Assembly: GCA_914767715.1 (NCBI GenBank) | Contig: OU612065.1 | Coordinates: forward strand, 23,004,001 to 23,064,000 | Source: Membranipora membranacea | Lineage: Eukaryota > Bryozoa > Gymnolaemata > Cheilostomatida > Membraniporidae | Length of the DNA: 60,000 nt | Direction: 5' to 3' | Shown: positions 47,568 through 59,968 of the stretch, in pieces | Layout: the number at the start of each line of letters is the position of its first letter | How positions within the stretch are numbered: the stretch's first letter is position 1 | Translations under genes and position numbers: made by a program | Notes under the pieces: model-generated | Databases searched by the model: none | Told to the model about the DNA's origin: nothing | The model's input: the letters and a program-made list of their open reading frames with translations, nothing else

Positions 47568-50500
47568 GTGGGTATCACGCTTTTTTTTCGCTCGGATCAA
47601 AAAATAGATTTGCTTTTAACTCACCTCATGAGGAGGAGCAACTCCTGCTTATCTCGAATCTGCAAACCGTTTGGCTCTGTGGCTTTTCATTCTCCGTCAG
47701 CGCCCGTTTTAATTAGGGTCACTTTTGCTAAAAAAAAACATGCCATACGCCACCGTTCAAAAATAAAAACTCTGTCGAATCTTTATCAAACTCCGACCAG
47801 TTCAAGCTCTTATCGGCCTTACTCTAAATCCAGAATATTGGAATCATCGGGTTAATAGGGGAGTAATTAAGCTGACTTTAAATTTGCAAAGTTATACCAA
47901 GGGTGGGTATCACGCTTTTTTTTCGCTCGGATCAAAAAATAGATTTGCTTTTAACTCACCTCATGAGGAGGAGCAACTCCCGCTTATCTCGAATCTGCAA
48001 ACCGTTTGGCTCTGTGGCTTTTCATTCTCCGTCAGCGCCCGTTTTAATTAGGGTCACTTTTGCTAAAAAAAAACATGCCATACGCCACCGTTCAAAAATA
48101 AAAACTCTGTCGAATCTTTATCAAACTCCGACCAGTTCAAGCTCTTATCGGCCTTACTCTAAATCCAGAATATTGGAATCATCGGGTTAATAGGGGGGTA
48201 ATTAAGCTGACTTTAAATTTGCAAAATTATACCAAGGGTGGGTATCACGCTTTTTCTTCGCTCGGATCAAAAAATAGATTTGCTTTTAACTCACCTCATG
48301 AGGAGGAGCAACTCCTGCTTATCTCGAATCTGCAAACCGTTTGGCTCTGTGGCTTTTCATTCTCCGTCAGCGCCCGTTTTAATTAGGGTCACTTTTGCTA
48401 AAAAAAAACATGCCATACGCCACCGTTCAAAAATAAAAACTCTGTCGAATCTTTATCAAACTCCGACCAGTTCAAGCTCTTATCGGCCTTACTCTAAATC
48501 CAGAATATTGGAATCATCGGGTTAATAGGGGAGTAATTAAGCTGACTTTAAATTTGCAAAATTATACCAAGGGTGGGTATCACGCTTTTTTTTCGCTCGG
48601 ATCAAAAAATAGATTTGATTTTAACTCACCTCATGAGGAGGAGCAACTCCTGCTTATCTCGAATCTGCAAACCGTTTGGCTCTGTGGCTTTTCATTCTCC
48701 GTCAGCGCCCGTTTTAATTAGGGTCACTTTTGCTAAAAAAAAACATGCCATACGCCACCGTTCAAAAATAAAAACTCTGTCGAATCTTTATCAAACTCCG
48801 ACCAGTTCAAGCTCTTATCGGCCTTACTCTAAATCCAGAATATTGGAATCATCGGGTTAATAGGGGGGTAATTAAGCTGACTTTAAATTTGCAAAATTAT
48901 ACCAAGGGTGGGTATCACGCTTTTTCTTCGCTCGGATCAAAAAATAGATTTGCTTTTAACTCACCTCATGAGGAGGAGCAACTCCTGCTTATCTCGAATC
49001 TGCAAACCGTTTGGCTCTGTGGCTTTTCATTCTCCGTCAGCGCCCGTTTTAATTAGGGTCACTTTTGCTAAAAAAAAACATGCCATACGCCACCGTTCAA
49101 AAATAAAAACTCTGTCGAATCTTTATCAAACTCCGACCAGTTCAAGCTCTTATCGGCCTTACTCTAAATCCAGAATATTGGAATCATCGGGTTAATAGGG
49201 GAGTAATTAAGCTGACTTTAAATTTGCAAAGTTATACCAAGGGTGGGTATCACGCTTTTTTTTCGCTCGGATCAAAAAATAGATTTGCTTCTAACTCACC
49301 TCATGAGGAGGAGCAACTCCTGCTTATCTCGAATCTGCAAACCGTTTGGCTCTGTGGCTTTTCATTCTCCGTCAGCGCCCGTTTTAATTAGGGTCACTTT
49401 TGCTAAAAAAAAACATGCCATACGCCACCGTTCAAAAATAAAAACTCTGTCGAATCTTTATCAAACTCCGACCAGTTCAAGCTCTTATCGGCCTTACTCT
49501 AAATCCAGAATATTGGAATCATCGGGTTAATAGGGGGGGTAATTAAGCTGACTTTAAATTTGCAAAATTATACCAAGGGTGGGTATCACGCTTTTTTTTC
49601 GCCCGGATCAAAAAATAGATTTGCTTTTAACTCACCTCATGAGGAGGAGCAACTCCTGCTTATCTCGAATCTGCAAACCGTTTGGCTCTGTGGCTTTTCA
49701 TTCTCCGTCAGCGCCCGTTTTAATTAGGGTCACTTTTGCTAAAAAAAAACATGCCATACGCCACCGTTCAAAAATAAAAACTCTGTCGAATCTTTATCAA
49801 ACTCCGACCAGTTCAAGCTCTTATCGGCCTTACTCTAAATCCAGAATATTGGAATCATCAGGTTAATAGGGGGGTAATTAAGCTGACTTTAAATTTGCAA
49901 AATTATACCAAGGGTGGGTATCACGCTTTTTCTTCGCTCGGATCAAAAAATAGATTTGCTTTTAACTCACCTCATGAGGAGGAGCAACTCCTGCTTATCT
50001 CGAATCTGCAAACCGTTTGGCTCTGTGGCTTTTCATTCTCCGTCAGCGCCCGTTTTAATAAGGGTCACTTTTGCTAAAAAAAAACATGCCATACGCCACC
50101 GTTCAAAAATAAAAACTCTGTCGAATCTTTATCAAACTCCGACCAGTTCAAGCTCTTATCGGCCTTACTCTAAATCCAGAATATTGGAATCATCGGGTTA
50201 ATAGGGGAGTAATTAAGCTGACTTTAAATTTGCAAAGTTATACCAAGGGTGGGTATCACGCTTTTTTTTCGCTCGGATCAAAAAATAGATTTGCTTTTAA
50301 CTCACCTCATGAGGAGGAGCAACTCCCGCTTATCTCGAATCTGCAAACCGTTTGGCTCTGTGGCTTTTCATTCTCCGTCAGCGCCCGTTTTAATTAGGGT
50401 CACTTTTGCTAAAAAAAAACATGTCATACGCCACCGTTCAAAAATAAAAACTCTGTCGAATCTTTATCAAACTCCGACCAGTTCAAGCTCTTATCGGCCT

Positions 50501-50583
50501 TACTCTAAATCCAGAATATTGGAATCATCGGGTTAATAGGGGAGTAATTAAGCTGACTTTAAATTTGCAAAGTTATACCAAGG
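47568..50583 (+). repeat. 9-monomer tandem duplication, copy 2 (3016 bp)
   Basis: Second copy, indistinguishable by eye from the first. It ends at the tail after the R monomer, which here reads GGGGAG plus G324 and leads into an I monomer, whereas copy 1 reads six G plus A324 and leads into B. This is the youngest large duplication visible, or an assembly duplication. Confidence 0.93.
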
Positions 50584-52595
50584 GTGGGTATCACGCTTTT
50601 TTTTCGCTCGGATCAAAAAATAGATTTGCTTTTAACTCACATCATGAGGAGGAGCAACTCCTGCTTATCTCGAATCTGCAAACCGTTTGGCTCTGTGGCT
50701 TTTCATTCTCCGTCAGCGCCCGTTTTAATTAGGGTCACTTTTGCTAAAAAAAAACATGCCATACGCCACCGTTCAAAAATAAAAACTCTGTCGAATCTTT
50801 ATCAAACTCCGACCAGTTCAAGCTCTTATCGGCCTTACTCTAAATCCAGAATATTGGAATCATCGGGTTAATAGGGGGGGTAATTAAGCTGACTTTAAAT
50901 TTGCAAAATTATACCAAGGGTGGGTATCACGCTTTATTTTCGCCCGGATCAAAAAATAGATTTGCTTTTAACTCACCTCATGAGGAGGAGCAACTCCTGC
51001 TTATCTCGAATCTGCAAACCGTTTGGCTCTGTGGCTTTTCATTCTCCGTCAGCGCCCGTTTTAATTAGGGTCACTTTTGCTAAAAAAAAACATGCCATAC
51101 GCCACCGTTCAAAAATAAAAACTCTGTCGAATCTTTATCAAACTCCGACCAGTTCAAGCTCTTATCGGCCTTACTCTAAATCCAGAATATTGGAATCATC
51201 GGGTTAATAGGGGGGTAATTAAGCTGACTTTAAATTTGCAACATTATACCAAGGGTGGGTATCACGCTTTTTCTTCGCTCGGATCAAAAAATAGATTTGC
51301 TTTTAACTCACCTCATGAGGAGGAGCAACTCCTGCTTATCTCGAATCTGCAAACCGTTTGGCTCTGTGGCTCTTCATTCTCCGTCAGCGCCCGTTTTAAT
51401 TAGGGTCACTTTTGCTAAAAAAAAACATGCCATACGCCACCGTTCAAAAATAAAAACTCTGTCGAATCTTTATCAAACTCCGACCAGTTCAAGCTCTTAT
51501 CGGCCTTACTCTAAGTCCAGAATATTGGAATCATCGGGTTAATAGGGGGGGTAATTAAGCTGACTTTAAATTTGCAAAGTTATACCAAGGGTGGGTATCA
51601 CGCTTTTTTTTCGCTCGGATCAAAAAATAGATTTGCTTTTAACTCACATCATGAGGAGGAGCAACTCCTGCTTATCTCGAATCTGCAAACCGTTTGGCTC
51701 TGTGGCTTTTCATTCTCCGTCAGCGCCCGTTTTAATTAGGGTCACTTTTGCTAAAAAAAAACATGCCATACGCCACCGTTCAAAAATAAAAACTCTGTCG
51801 AATCTTTATCAAACTCCGACCAGTTCAAGCTCTTATCGGCCTTACTCTAAATCCAGAATATTGGAATCATCGGGTTAATAGGGGGGTAATTAAGCTGACT
51901 TTAAATTTGCAAAATTATCCCAAGGGTGGGTATCACGCTTTTTTTTCGCTCGGATCAAAAAATAGATTTGCTTTTAACTCACCTCATGAGGAGGAGCAAC
52001 TCCTGCTTATCTCGAATCTGCAAACCGTTTGGCTCTGTGGCTTTTCATTCTCCGTCAGCGCCCGTTTTAATTAGGGTCACTTTTGCTAAAAAAAAACATG
52101 CCATACGCCACCGTTCAAAAATAAAAACTCTGTCGAATCTTTATCAAACTCCGACCAGTTCAAGCTCTTATCGGCCTTACTCTAAATCCAGAATATTGGA
52201 ATCATCGGGTTAATAGGGGAGTAATTAAGCTGACTTTAAATTTGCAAAGTTATACCAAGGGTGGGTATCACGCTTTTTTTTCGCTCGGATCAAAAAATAG
52301 ATTTGCTTTTAACTCACCTCATGAGGAGGAGCAACTCCCGCTTATCTCGAATCTGCAAACCGTTTGGCTCTGTGGCTTTTCATTCTCCGTCAGCGCCCGT
52401 TTTAATTAGGGTCACTTTTGCTAAAAAAAAACATGCCATACGCCACCGTTCAAAAATAAAAACTCTGTCGAATCTTTATCAAACTCCGACCAGTTCAAGC
52501 TCTTATCGGCCTTACTCTAAATCCAGAATATTGGAATCATCGGGTTAATAGGGGGGTAATTAAGCTGACTTTAAATTTGCAAAATTATACCAAGG
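50584..52595 (+). repeat. Right-domain stretch I-P-W-I-B-R
   Basis: Links the 9-monomer and 7-monomer-shift duplications. The P monomer has GCTTTATTTTCG near 50936 (T-run broken by A). The W monomer is preceded by GCAACATTATACC. ATTATCCC replaces ATTATACC near 51919. Confidence 0.85.
51255..51590 (+). repeat. Exemplar monomer, subtype W (T19C + T118C), apparent recombinant
   Basis: The 5' part is L-like (TTTTTCTT, TTTGCTTTT) and the 3' part V-like (GGCTCTTCA, AAGTCC, seven G). It is preceded by a unique GCAACATTATACC tail. The only other W is at 54606, with the same tail. The mosaic fits a crossover or conversion inside a K/L-V pair. Confidence 0.8.
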
Positions 52596-54558
52596 GTGGG
52601 TATCACGCTTTTTCTTCGCTCGGATCAAAAAATAGATTTGCTTTTGACTCACCTCATGAGGAGGAGCAACTCCTGCTTATCTCGAATCTGCAAACCGTTT
52701 GGCTCTGTGGCTTTTCATTCTCCGTCAGCGCCCGTTTTAATTAGGGTCACTTTTGCTAAAAAAAAACATGCCATACGCCACCGTTCAAAAATAAAAACTC
52801 TGTCGAATCTTTATCAAACTCCGACCAGTTCAAGCTCTTATCGGCCTTACTCTAAATCCAGAATATTGGAATCATCGGGTTAATAGGGGAGTAATTAAGC
52901 TGACTTTAAATTTGCAAAATTATACCAAGGGTGGGTATCACGCTTTTTTTTCGCTCGGATCAAAAAATAGATTTGATTTTAACTCACCTCATGAGGAGGA
53001 GCAACTCCTGCTTATCTCGAATCTGCAAACCGTTTGGCTCTGTGGCTTTTCATTCTCCGTCAGCGCCCGTTTTAATTAGGGTCACTTTTGCTAAAAAAAA
53101 ACATGCCATACGCCACCGTTCAAAAATAAAAACTCTGTCGAATCTTTATCAAACTCCGACCAGTTCAAGCTCTTATCGGCCTTACTCTAAATCCAGAATA
53201 TTAGAATCATCGGGTTAATAGGGGGGTAATTAAGCTGACTTTAAATTTGCAAAATTATACCAAGGGTGGGTATCACGCTTTTTCTTCGCTCGGATCAAAA
53301 AATAGATTTGCTTTTAACTCACCTCATGAGGAGGAGCAACTCCTGCTTATCTCGAATCTGCAAACCGTTTGGCTCTGTGGCTTTTCATTCTCCGTCAGCG
53401 CCCGTTTTAATTAGGGTCACTTTTGCTAAAAAAAAACATGCCATACGCCACCGTTCAAAAATAAAAACTCTGTCGAATCTTTATCAAACTCCGACCAGTT
53501 CAAGCTCTTATCGGCCTTACTCTAAATCCAGAATATTGGAATCATCGGGTTAATAGGGGAGTAATTAAGCTGACTTTAAATTTGCAAAGTTATACCAAGG
53601 GTGGGTATCACGCTTTTTTTTCGCTCGGATCAAAAAATAGATTTGCTTCTAACTCACCTCATGAGGAGGAGCAACTCCTGCTTATCTCGAATCTGCAAAC
53701 CGTTTGGCTCTGTGGCTTTTCATTCTCCGTCAGCGCCCGTTTTAATTAGGGTCACTTTTGCTAAAAAAAAACATGCCATACGCCACCGTTCAAAAATAAA
53801 AACTCTGTCGAATCTTTATCAAACTCCGACCAGTTCAAGCTCTTATCGGCCTTACTCTAAATCCAGAATATTGGAATCATCGGGTTAATAGGGGGGTAAT
53901 TAAGCTGACTTTAAATTTGCAAAATTATACCAAGGGTGGGTATCACGCTTTTTTTTCGCTCGGATCAAAAAATAGATTTGCTTTTAACTCACCTCATGAG
54001 GAGGAGCAACTCCTGCTTATCTCGAATCTGCAAACCGTTTGGCTCTGTGGCTTTTCATTCTCCGTCAGCGCCCGTTTTAATTAGGGTCACTTTTGCTAAA
54101 AAAAAACATGCCATACGCCACCGTTCAAAAATAAAAACTCTGTCGAATCTTTATCAAACTCCGACCAGTTCAAGCTCTTATCGGCCTTACTCTAAATCCA
54201 GAATATTGGAATCATCGGGTTAATAGGGGAGTAATTAAGCTGACTTTAAATTTGCAAAGTTATACCAAGGGTGGGTATCACGCTTTTTTTTCGCTCGGAT
54301 CAAAAAATAGATTTGCTTTTAACTCACATCATGAGGAGGAGCAACTCCTGCTTATCTCGAATCTGCAAACCGTTTGGCTCTGTGGCTTTTCATTCTCCGT
54401 CAGCGCCCGTTTTAATTAGGGTCACTTTTGCTAAAAAAAAACATGCCATACGCCACCGTTCAAAAATAAAAACTCTGTCGAATCTTTATCAAACTCCGAC
54501 CAGTTCAAGCTCTTATCGGCCTTACTCTAAATCCAGAATATTGGAATCATCGGGTTAA
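52596..54558 (+). repeat. 7-monomer-shift duplication, copy 1 (L-D-L-C-B-I)
   Basis: Matches 54942-56904 at offset 2346. Shared rare markers are CTTTTGACTC (52645 and 54991) and ATATTAGAATC (53205 and 55551). A single W monomer (54606) separates the copies. Confidence 0.92.
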
Positions 54559-54941
54559 TAGGGGGGTAATTAAGCTGACTTTAAATTTGCAACATTATAC
54601 CAAGGGTGGGTATCACGCTTTTTCTTCGCTCGGATCAAAAAATAGATTTGCTTTTAACTCACCTCATGAGGAGGAGCAACTCCTGCTTATCTCGAATCTG
54701 CAAACCGTTTGGCTCTGTGGCTCTTCATTCTCCGTCAGCGCCCGTTTTAATTAGGGTCACTTTTGCTAAAAAAAAACATGCCATACGCCACCGTTCAAAA
54801 ATAAAAACTCTGTCGAATCTTTATCAAACTCCGACCAGTTCAAGCTCTTATCGGCCTTACTCTAAGTCCAGAATATTGGAATCATCGGGTTAATAGGGGG
54901 GGTAATTAAGCTGACTTTAAATTTGCAAAATTATACCAAGG

Positions 54942-56904
54942 GTGGGTATCACGCTTTTTCTTCGCTCGGATCAAAAAATAGATTTGCTTTTGACTCACCT
55001 CATGAGGAGGAGCAACTCCTGCTTATCTCGAATCTGCAAACCGTTTGGCTCTGTGGCTTTTCATTCTCCGTCAGCGCCCGTTTTAATTAGGGTCACTTTT
55101 GCTAAAAAAAAACATGCCATACGCCACCGTTCAAAAATAAAAACTCTGTCGAATCTTTATCAAACTCCGACCAGTTCAAGCTCTTATCGGCCTTACTCTA
55201 AATCCAGAATATTGGAATCATCGGGTTAATAGGGGAGTAATTAAGCTGACTTTAAATTTGCAAAATTATACCAAGGGTGGGTATCACGCTTTTTTTTCGC
55301 TCGGATCAAAAAATAGATTTGATTTTAACTCACCTCATGAGGAGGAGCAACTCCTGCTTATCTCGAATCTGCAAACCGTTTGGCTCTGTGGCTTTTCATT
55401 CTCCGTCAGCGCCCGTTTTAATTAGGGTCACTTTTGCTAAAAAAAAACATGCCATACGCCACCGTTCAAAAATAAAAACTCTGTCGAATCTTTATCAAAC
55501 TCCGACCAGTTCAAGCTCTTATCGGCCTTACTCTAAATCCAGAATATTAGAATCATCGGGTTAATAGGGGGGTAATTAAGCTGACTTTAAATTTGCAAAA
55601 TTATACCAAGGGTGGGTATCACGCTTTTTCTTCGCTCGGATCAAAAAATAGATTTGCTTTTAACTCACCTCATGAGGAGGAGCAACTCCTGCTTATCTCG
55701 AATCTGCAAACCGTTTGGCTCTGTGGCTTTTCATTCTCCGTCAGCGCCCGTTTTAATTAGGGTCACTTTTGCTAAAAAAAAACATGCCATACGCCACCGT
55801 TCAAAAATAAAAACTCTGTCGAATCTTTATCAAACTCCGACCAGTTCAAGCTCTTATCGGCCTTACTCTAAATCCAGAATATTGGAATCATCGGGTTAAT
55901 AGGGGAGTAATTAAGCTGACTTTAAATTTGCAAAGTTATACCAAGGGTGGGTATCACGCTTTTTTTTCGCTCGGATCAAAAAATAGATTTGCTTCTAACT
56001 CACCTCATGAGGAGGAGCAACTCCTGCTTATCTCGAATCTGCAAACCGTTTGGCTCTGTGGCTTTTCATTCTCCGTCAGCGCCCGTTTTAATTAGGGTCA
56101 CTTTTGCTAAAAAAAAACATGCCATACGCCACCGTTCAAAAATAAAAACTCTGTCGAATCTTTATCAAACTCCGACCAGTTCAAGCTCTTATCGGCCTTA
56201 CTCTAAATCCAGAATATTGGAATCATCGGGTTAATAGGGGGGTAATTAAGCTGACTTTAAATTTGCAAAATTATACCAAGGGTGGGTATCACGCTTTTTT
56301 TTCGCTCGGATCAAAAAATAGATTTGCTTTTAACTCACCTCATGAGGAGGAGCAACTCCTGCTTATCTCGAATCTGCAAACCGTTTGGCTCTGTGGCTTT
56401 TCATTCTCCGTCAGCGCCCGTTTTAATTAGGGTCACTTTTGCTAAAAAAAAACATGCCATACGCCACCGTTCAAAAATAAAAACTCTGTCGAATCTTTAT
56501 CAAACTCCGACCAGTTCAAGCTCTTATCGGCCTTACTCTAAATCCAGAATATTGGAATCATCGGGTTAATAGGGGAGTAATTAAGCTGACTTTAAATTTG
56601 CAAAGTTATACCAAGGGTGGGTATCACGCTTTTTTTTCGCTCGGATCAAAAAATAGATTTGCTTTTAACTCACATCATGAGGAGGAGCAACTCCTGCTTA
56701 TCTCGAATCTGCAAACCGTTTGGCTCTGTGGCTTTTCATTCTCCGTCAGCGCCCGTTTTAATTAGGGTCACTTTTGCTAAAAAAAAACATGCCATACGCC
56801 ACCGTTCAAAAATAAAAACTCTGTCGAATCTTTATCAAACTCCGACCAGTTCAAGCTCTTATCGGCCTTACTCTAAATCCAGAATATTGGAATCATCGGG
56901 TTTA
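54942..56904 (+). repeat. 7-monomer-shift duplication, copy 2 (L-D-L-C-B-I)
   Basis: Same order and rare markers as copy 1. At its end GGGTTTATAGG near 56902 removes the usual TAA of the recurrent frame, and GTAATTTAGC follows near 56919; both are private. Confidence 0.92.
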
Positions 56905-59900
56905 TAGGGGGGGTAATTTAGCTGACTTTAAATTTGCAAAATTATACCAAGGGTGGGTATCACGCTTTTTTTTCGCCCGGATCAAAAAATAGATTTGCTT
57001 TTAACTCACCTCATGAGGAGGAGCAACTCCTGCTTATCTCGAATCTGCAAACCGTTTGGCTCTGTGGCTTTTCATTCTCCGTCAGCGCCCGTTTTAATTA
57101 GGGTCACTTTTGCTAAAAAAAAACATGCCATACGCCACCGTTCAAAAATAAAAACTCTGTCGAATCTTTATCAAACTCCGACCAGTTCAAGCTCTTATCG
57201 GCCTTTCTCTAAATCCAGAATATTGGAATCATCGGGTTAATAGGGGGGTAATTAAGCTGACTTTAAATTTGCAAAATTATACCAAGGGTGGGTATCACGC
57301 TTTTTCTTCGCTCGGATCAAAAAATAGATTTGCTTTTAACTCACCTCATGAGGAGGAGCAACTCCTGCTTATCTCGAATCTGCAAACCGTTTGGCTCTGT
57401 GGCTTTTCATTCTCCGTCAGCGCCCGTTTTAATAAGGGTCACTTTTGCTAAAAAAAAACATGCCATACGCCACCGTTCAAAAATAAAAACTCTGTCGAAT
57501 CTTTATCAAACTCCGACCAGTTCAAGCTCTTATCGGCCTTACTCTAAATCCAGAATATTGGAATCATCGGGTTAATAGGGGGGTAATTAAGCTGACTTTA
57601 AATTTGCAAAATTATACCAAGGGTGGGTATCACGCTTTTTTTTCGCTCGGATCAAAAAATAGATTTGCTTTTAACTCACCTCATGAGGAGGAGCAACTCC
57701 TGCTTATCTCGAATCTGCAAACCGTTTGGCTCTGTGGCTTTTCATTCTCCGTCAGCGCCCGTTTTAATTAGGGTCACTTTTGCTAAAAAACAACATGCCA
57801 TACGCCACCGTTCAAAAATAAAAACTCTGTCGAATCTTTATCAAACTCCGACCAGTTCAAGCTCTTATCGGCCTTACTCTAAATCCAGAATATTGGAATC
57901 ATCGGGTTAATAGGGGAGTAATTAAGCTGACTTTAAATTTGCAAAGTTATACCAAGGGTGGGTATCACGCTTTTTTTTCGCTCGGATCAAAAAATAGATT
58001 TGCTTTTAACTCACCTCATGAGGAGGAGCAACTCCCGCTTATCTCGAATCTGCAAACCGTTTGGCTCTGTGGCTTTTCATTCTCCGTCAGCGCCCGTTTT
58101 AATTAGGGTCACTTTTGCTAAAAAAAAACATGCCATACGCCACCGTTCAAAAATAAAAACTCTGTCGAATCTTTATCAAACTCCGACCAGTTCAAGCTCT
58201 TATCGGCCTTACTCTAAATCCAGAATATTGGAATCATCGGGTTAATAGGGGAGTAATTAAGCTGACTTTAAATTTGCAAAGTTATACCAAGGGTGGGTAT
58301 CACGCTTTTTTTTCGCTCGGATCAAAAAATAGATTTGCTTTTAACTCACATCATGAGGAGGAGCAACTCCTGCTTATCTCGAATCTGCAAACCGTTTGGC
58401 TCTGTGGCTTTTCATTCTCCGTCAGCGCCCGTTTTAATTAGGGTCACTTTTGCTAAAAAAAAACATGCCATACGCCACCGTTCAAAAATAAAAACTCTGT
58501 CGAATCTTTATCAAACTCCGACCAGTTCAAGCTCTTATCGGCCTTACTCTAAATCCAGAATATTGGAATCATCGGGTTAATAGGGGGGGTAATTAAGCTG
58601 ACTTTAAATTTGCAAAATTATACCAAGGGTGGGTATCACGCTTTTTTTTCGCTCGGATCAAAAAATAGATTTGCTTTTAACTCACCTCATGAGGAGGAGC
58701 AACTCCTGCTTATCTCGAATCTGCAAACCGTTTGGCTCTGTGGCTTTTCATTCTCCGTCAGCGCCCGTTTTAATTAGGGTCACTTTTGCTAAAAAAAAAC
58801 ATGCCATACGCCACCGTTCAAAAATAAAAACTCTGTCGAATCTTTATCAAACTCCGACCAGTTCAAGCTCTTATCGGCCTTACTCTAAATCCAGAATATT
58901 GGAATCATCGGGTTAATAGGGGGGTAATTAAGCTGACTTTAAATTTGCAAAATTATACCAAGGGTGGGTATCACGCTTTTTCTTCGCTCGGATCAAAAAA
59001 TAGATTTGCTTTTAACTCACCTCATGAGGAGGAGCAACTCCTGCTTATCTCGAATCTGCAAACCGTTTGGCTCTGTGGCTTTTCATTCTCCGTCAGCGCC
59101 CGTTTTAATAAGGGTCACTTTTGCTAAAAAAAAACATGCCATACGCCACCGTTCAAAAAAAAAAACTCTGTCGAATCTTTATCAAACTCCGACCAGTTCA
59201 AGCTCTTATCGGCCTTACTCTAAATCCAGAATATTGGAATCATCGGGTTAATAGGGGGGTAATTAAGCTGACTTTAAATTTGCAAAATTATACCAAGGGT
59301 GGGTATCACGCTTTTTTTTCGCTCGGATCAAAAAATAGATTTGATTTTAACTCACCTCATGAGGAGGAGCAACTCCTGCTTATCTCGAATCTGCAAACCG
59401 TTTGGCTCTGTGGCTCTTCATTCTCCGTCAGCGCCCGTTTTAATTAGGGTCACTTTTGCTAAAAAAAACATGCCATACGCCACCGTTCAAAAATAAAAAC
59501 TCTGTCGAATCTTTATCAAACTCCGACCAGTTCAAGCTCTTATCGGCCTTACTCTAAGTCCAGAATATTGGAATCATCGGGTTAATAGGGGGGGTAATTA
59601 AGCTGACTTTAAATTTGCAAAGTTATACCAAGGGTGGGTATCACGCTTTTTTTTCGCTCGGATCAAAAAATAGATTTGCTTTTAACTCACATCATGAGGA
59701 GGAGCAACTCCTGCTTATCTCGAATCTGCAAACCGTTTGGCTCTGTGGCTTTTCATTCTCCGTCAGCGCCCGTTTTAATTAGGGTCACTTTTGCTAAAAA
59801 AAAACATGCCATACGCCACCGTTCAAAAATAAAAACTCTGTCGAATCTTTATCAAACTCCGACCAGTTCAAGCTCTTATCGGCCTTACTCTAAATCCAGA

Positions 59901-59968
59901 ATATTGGAATCATCGGGTTAATAGGGGGGTAATTAAGCTGACTTTAAATTTGCAAAATTATACCAAGG
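56905..59968 (+). repeat. Right-edge stretch P-K-B-R-I-B-K-V-I
   Basis: Nine right-domain monomers. Private changes: GCCTTTCTC (about 57206), AAAAAACAACATG (about 57791), T-to-A creating 11 A near 59160, and A8 near 59461. The K-V-I end matches the start of the modules at 19082, 23438, 27122, 32151 and 41535. Confidence 0.85.

Noticed and set aside
58945-59447. Longer 108-codon frame around 59121-59447 and 60-codon frames in K monomers
   Set aside because: These arise from single changes: a T-to-A making an A11 run near 59160, and T147A removing a stop in K monomers. They are by-products of private or subtype variants.
309-59921. About 178 predicted small proteins (95 residues, or 60-65 in variants)
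   Set aside because: They are one repeat unit read in the same frame. They start at GTG, or TTG for the 60-residue form, and lack recognisable domains. They vary mostly by amino-acid-changing substitutions and tolerate frameshifts. Homogeneity of the array explains the open frames.
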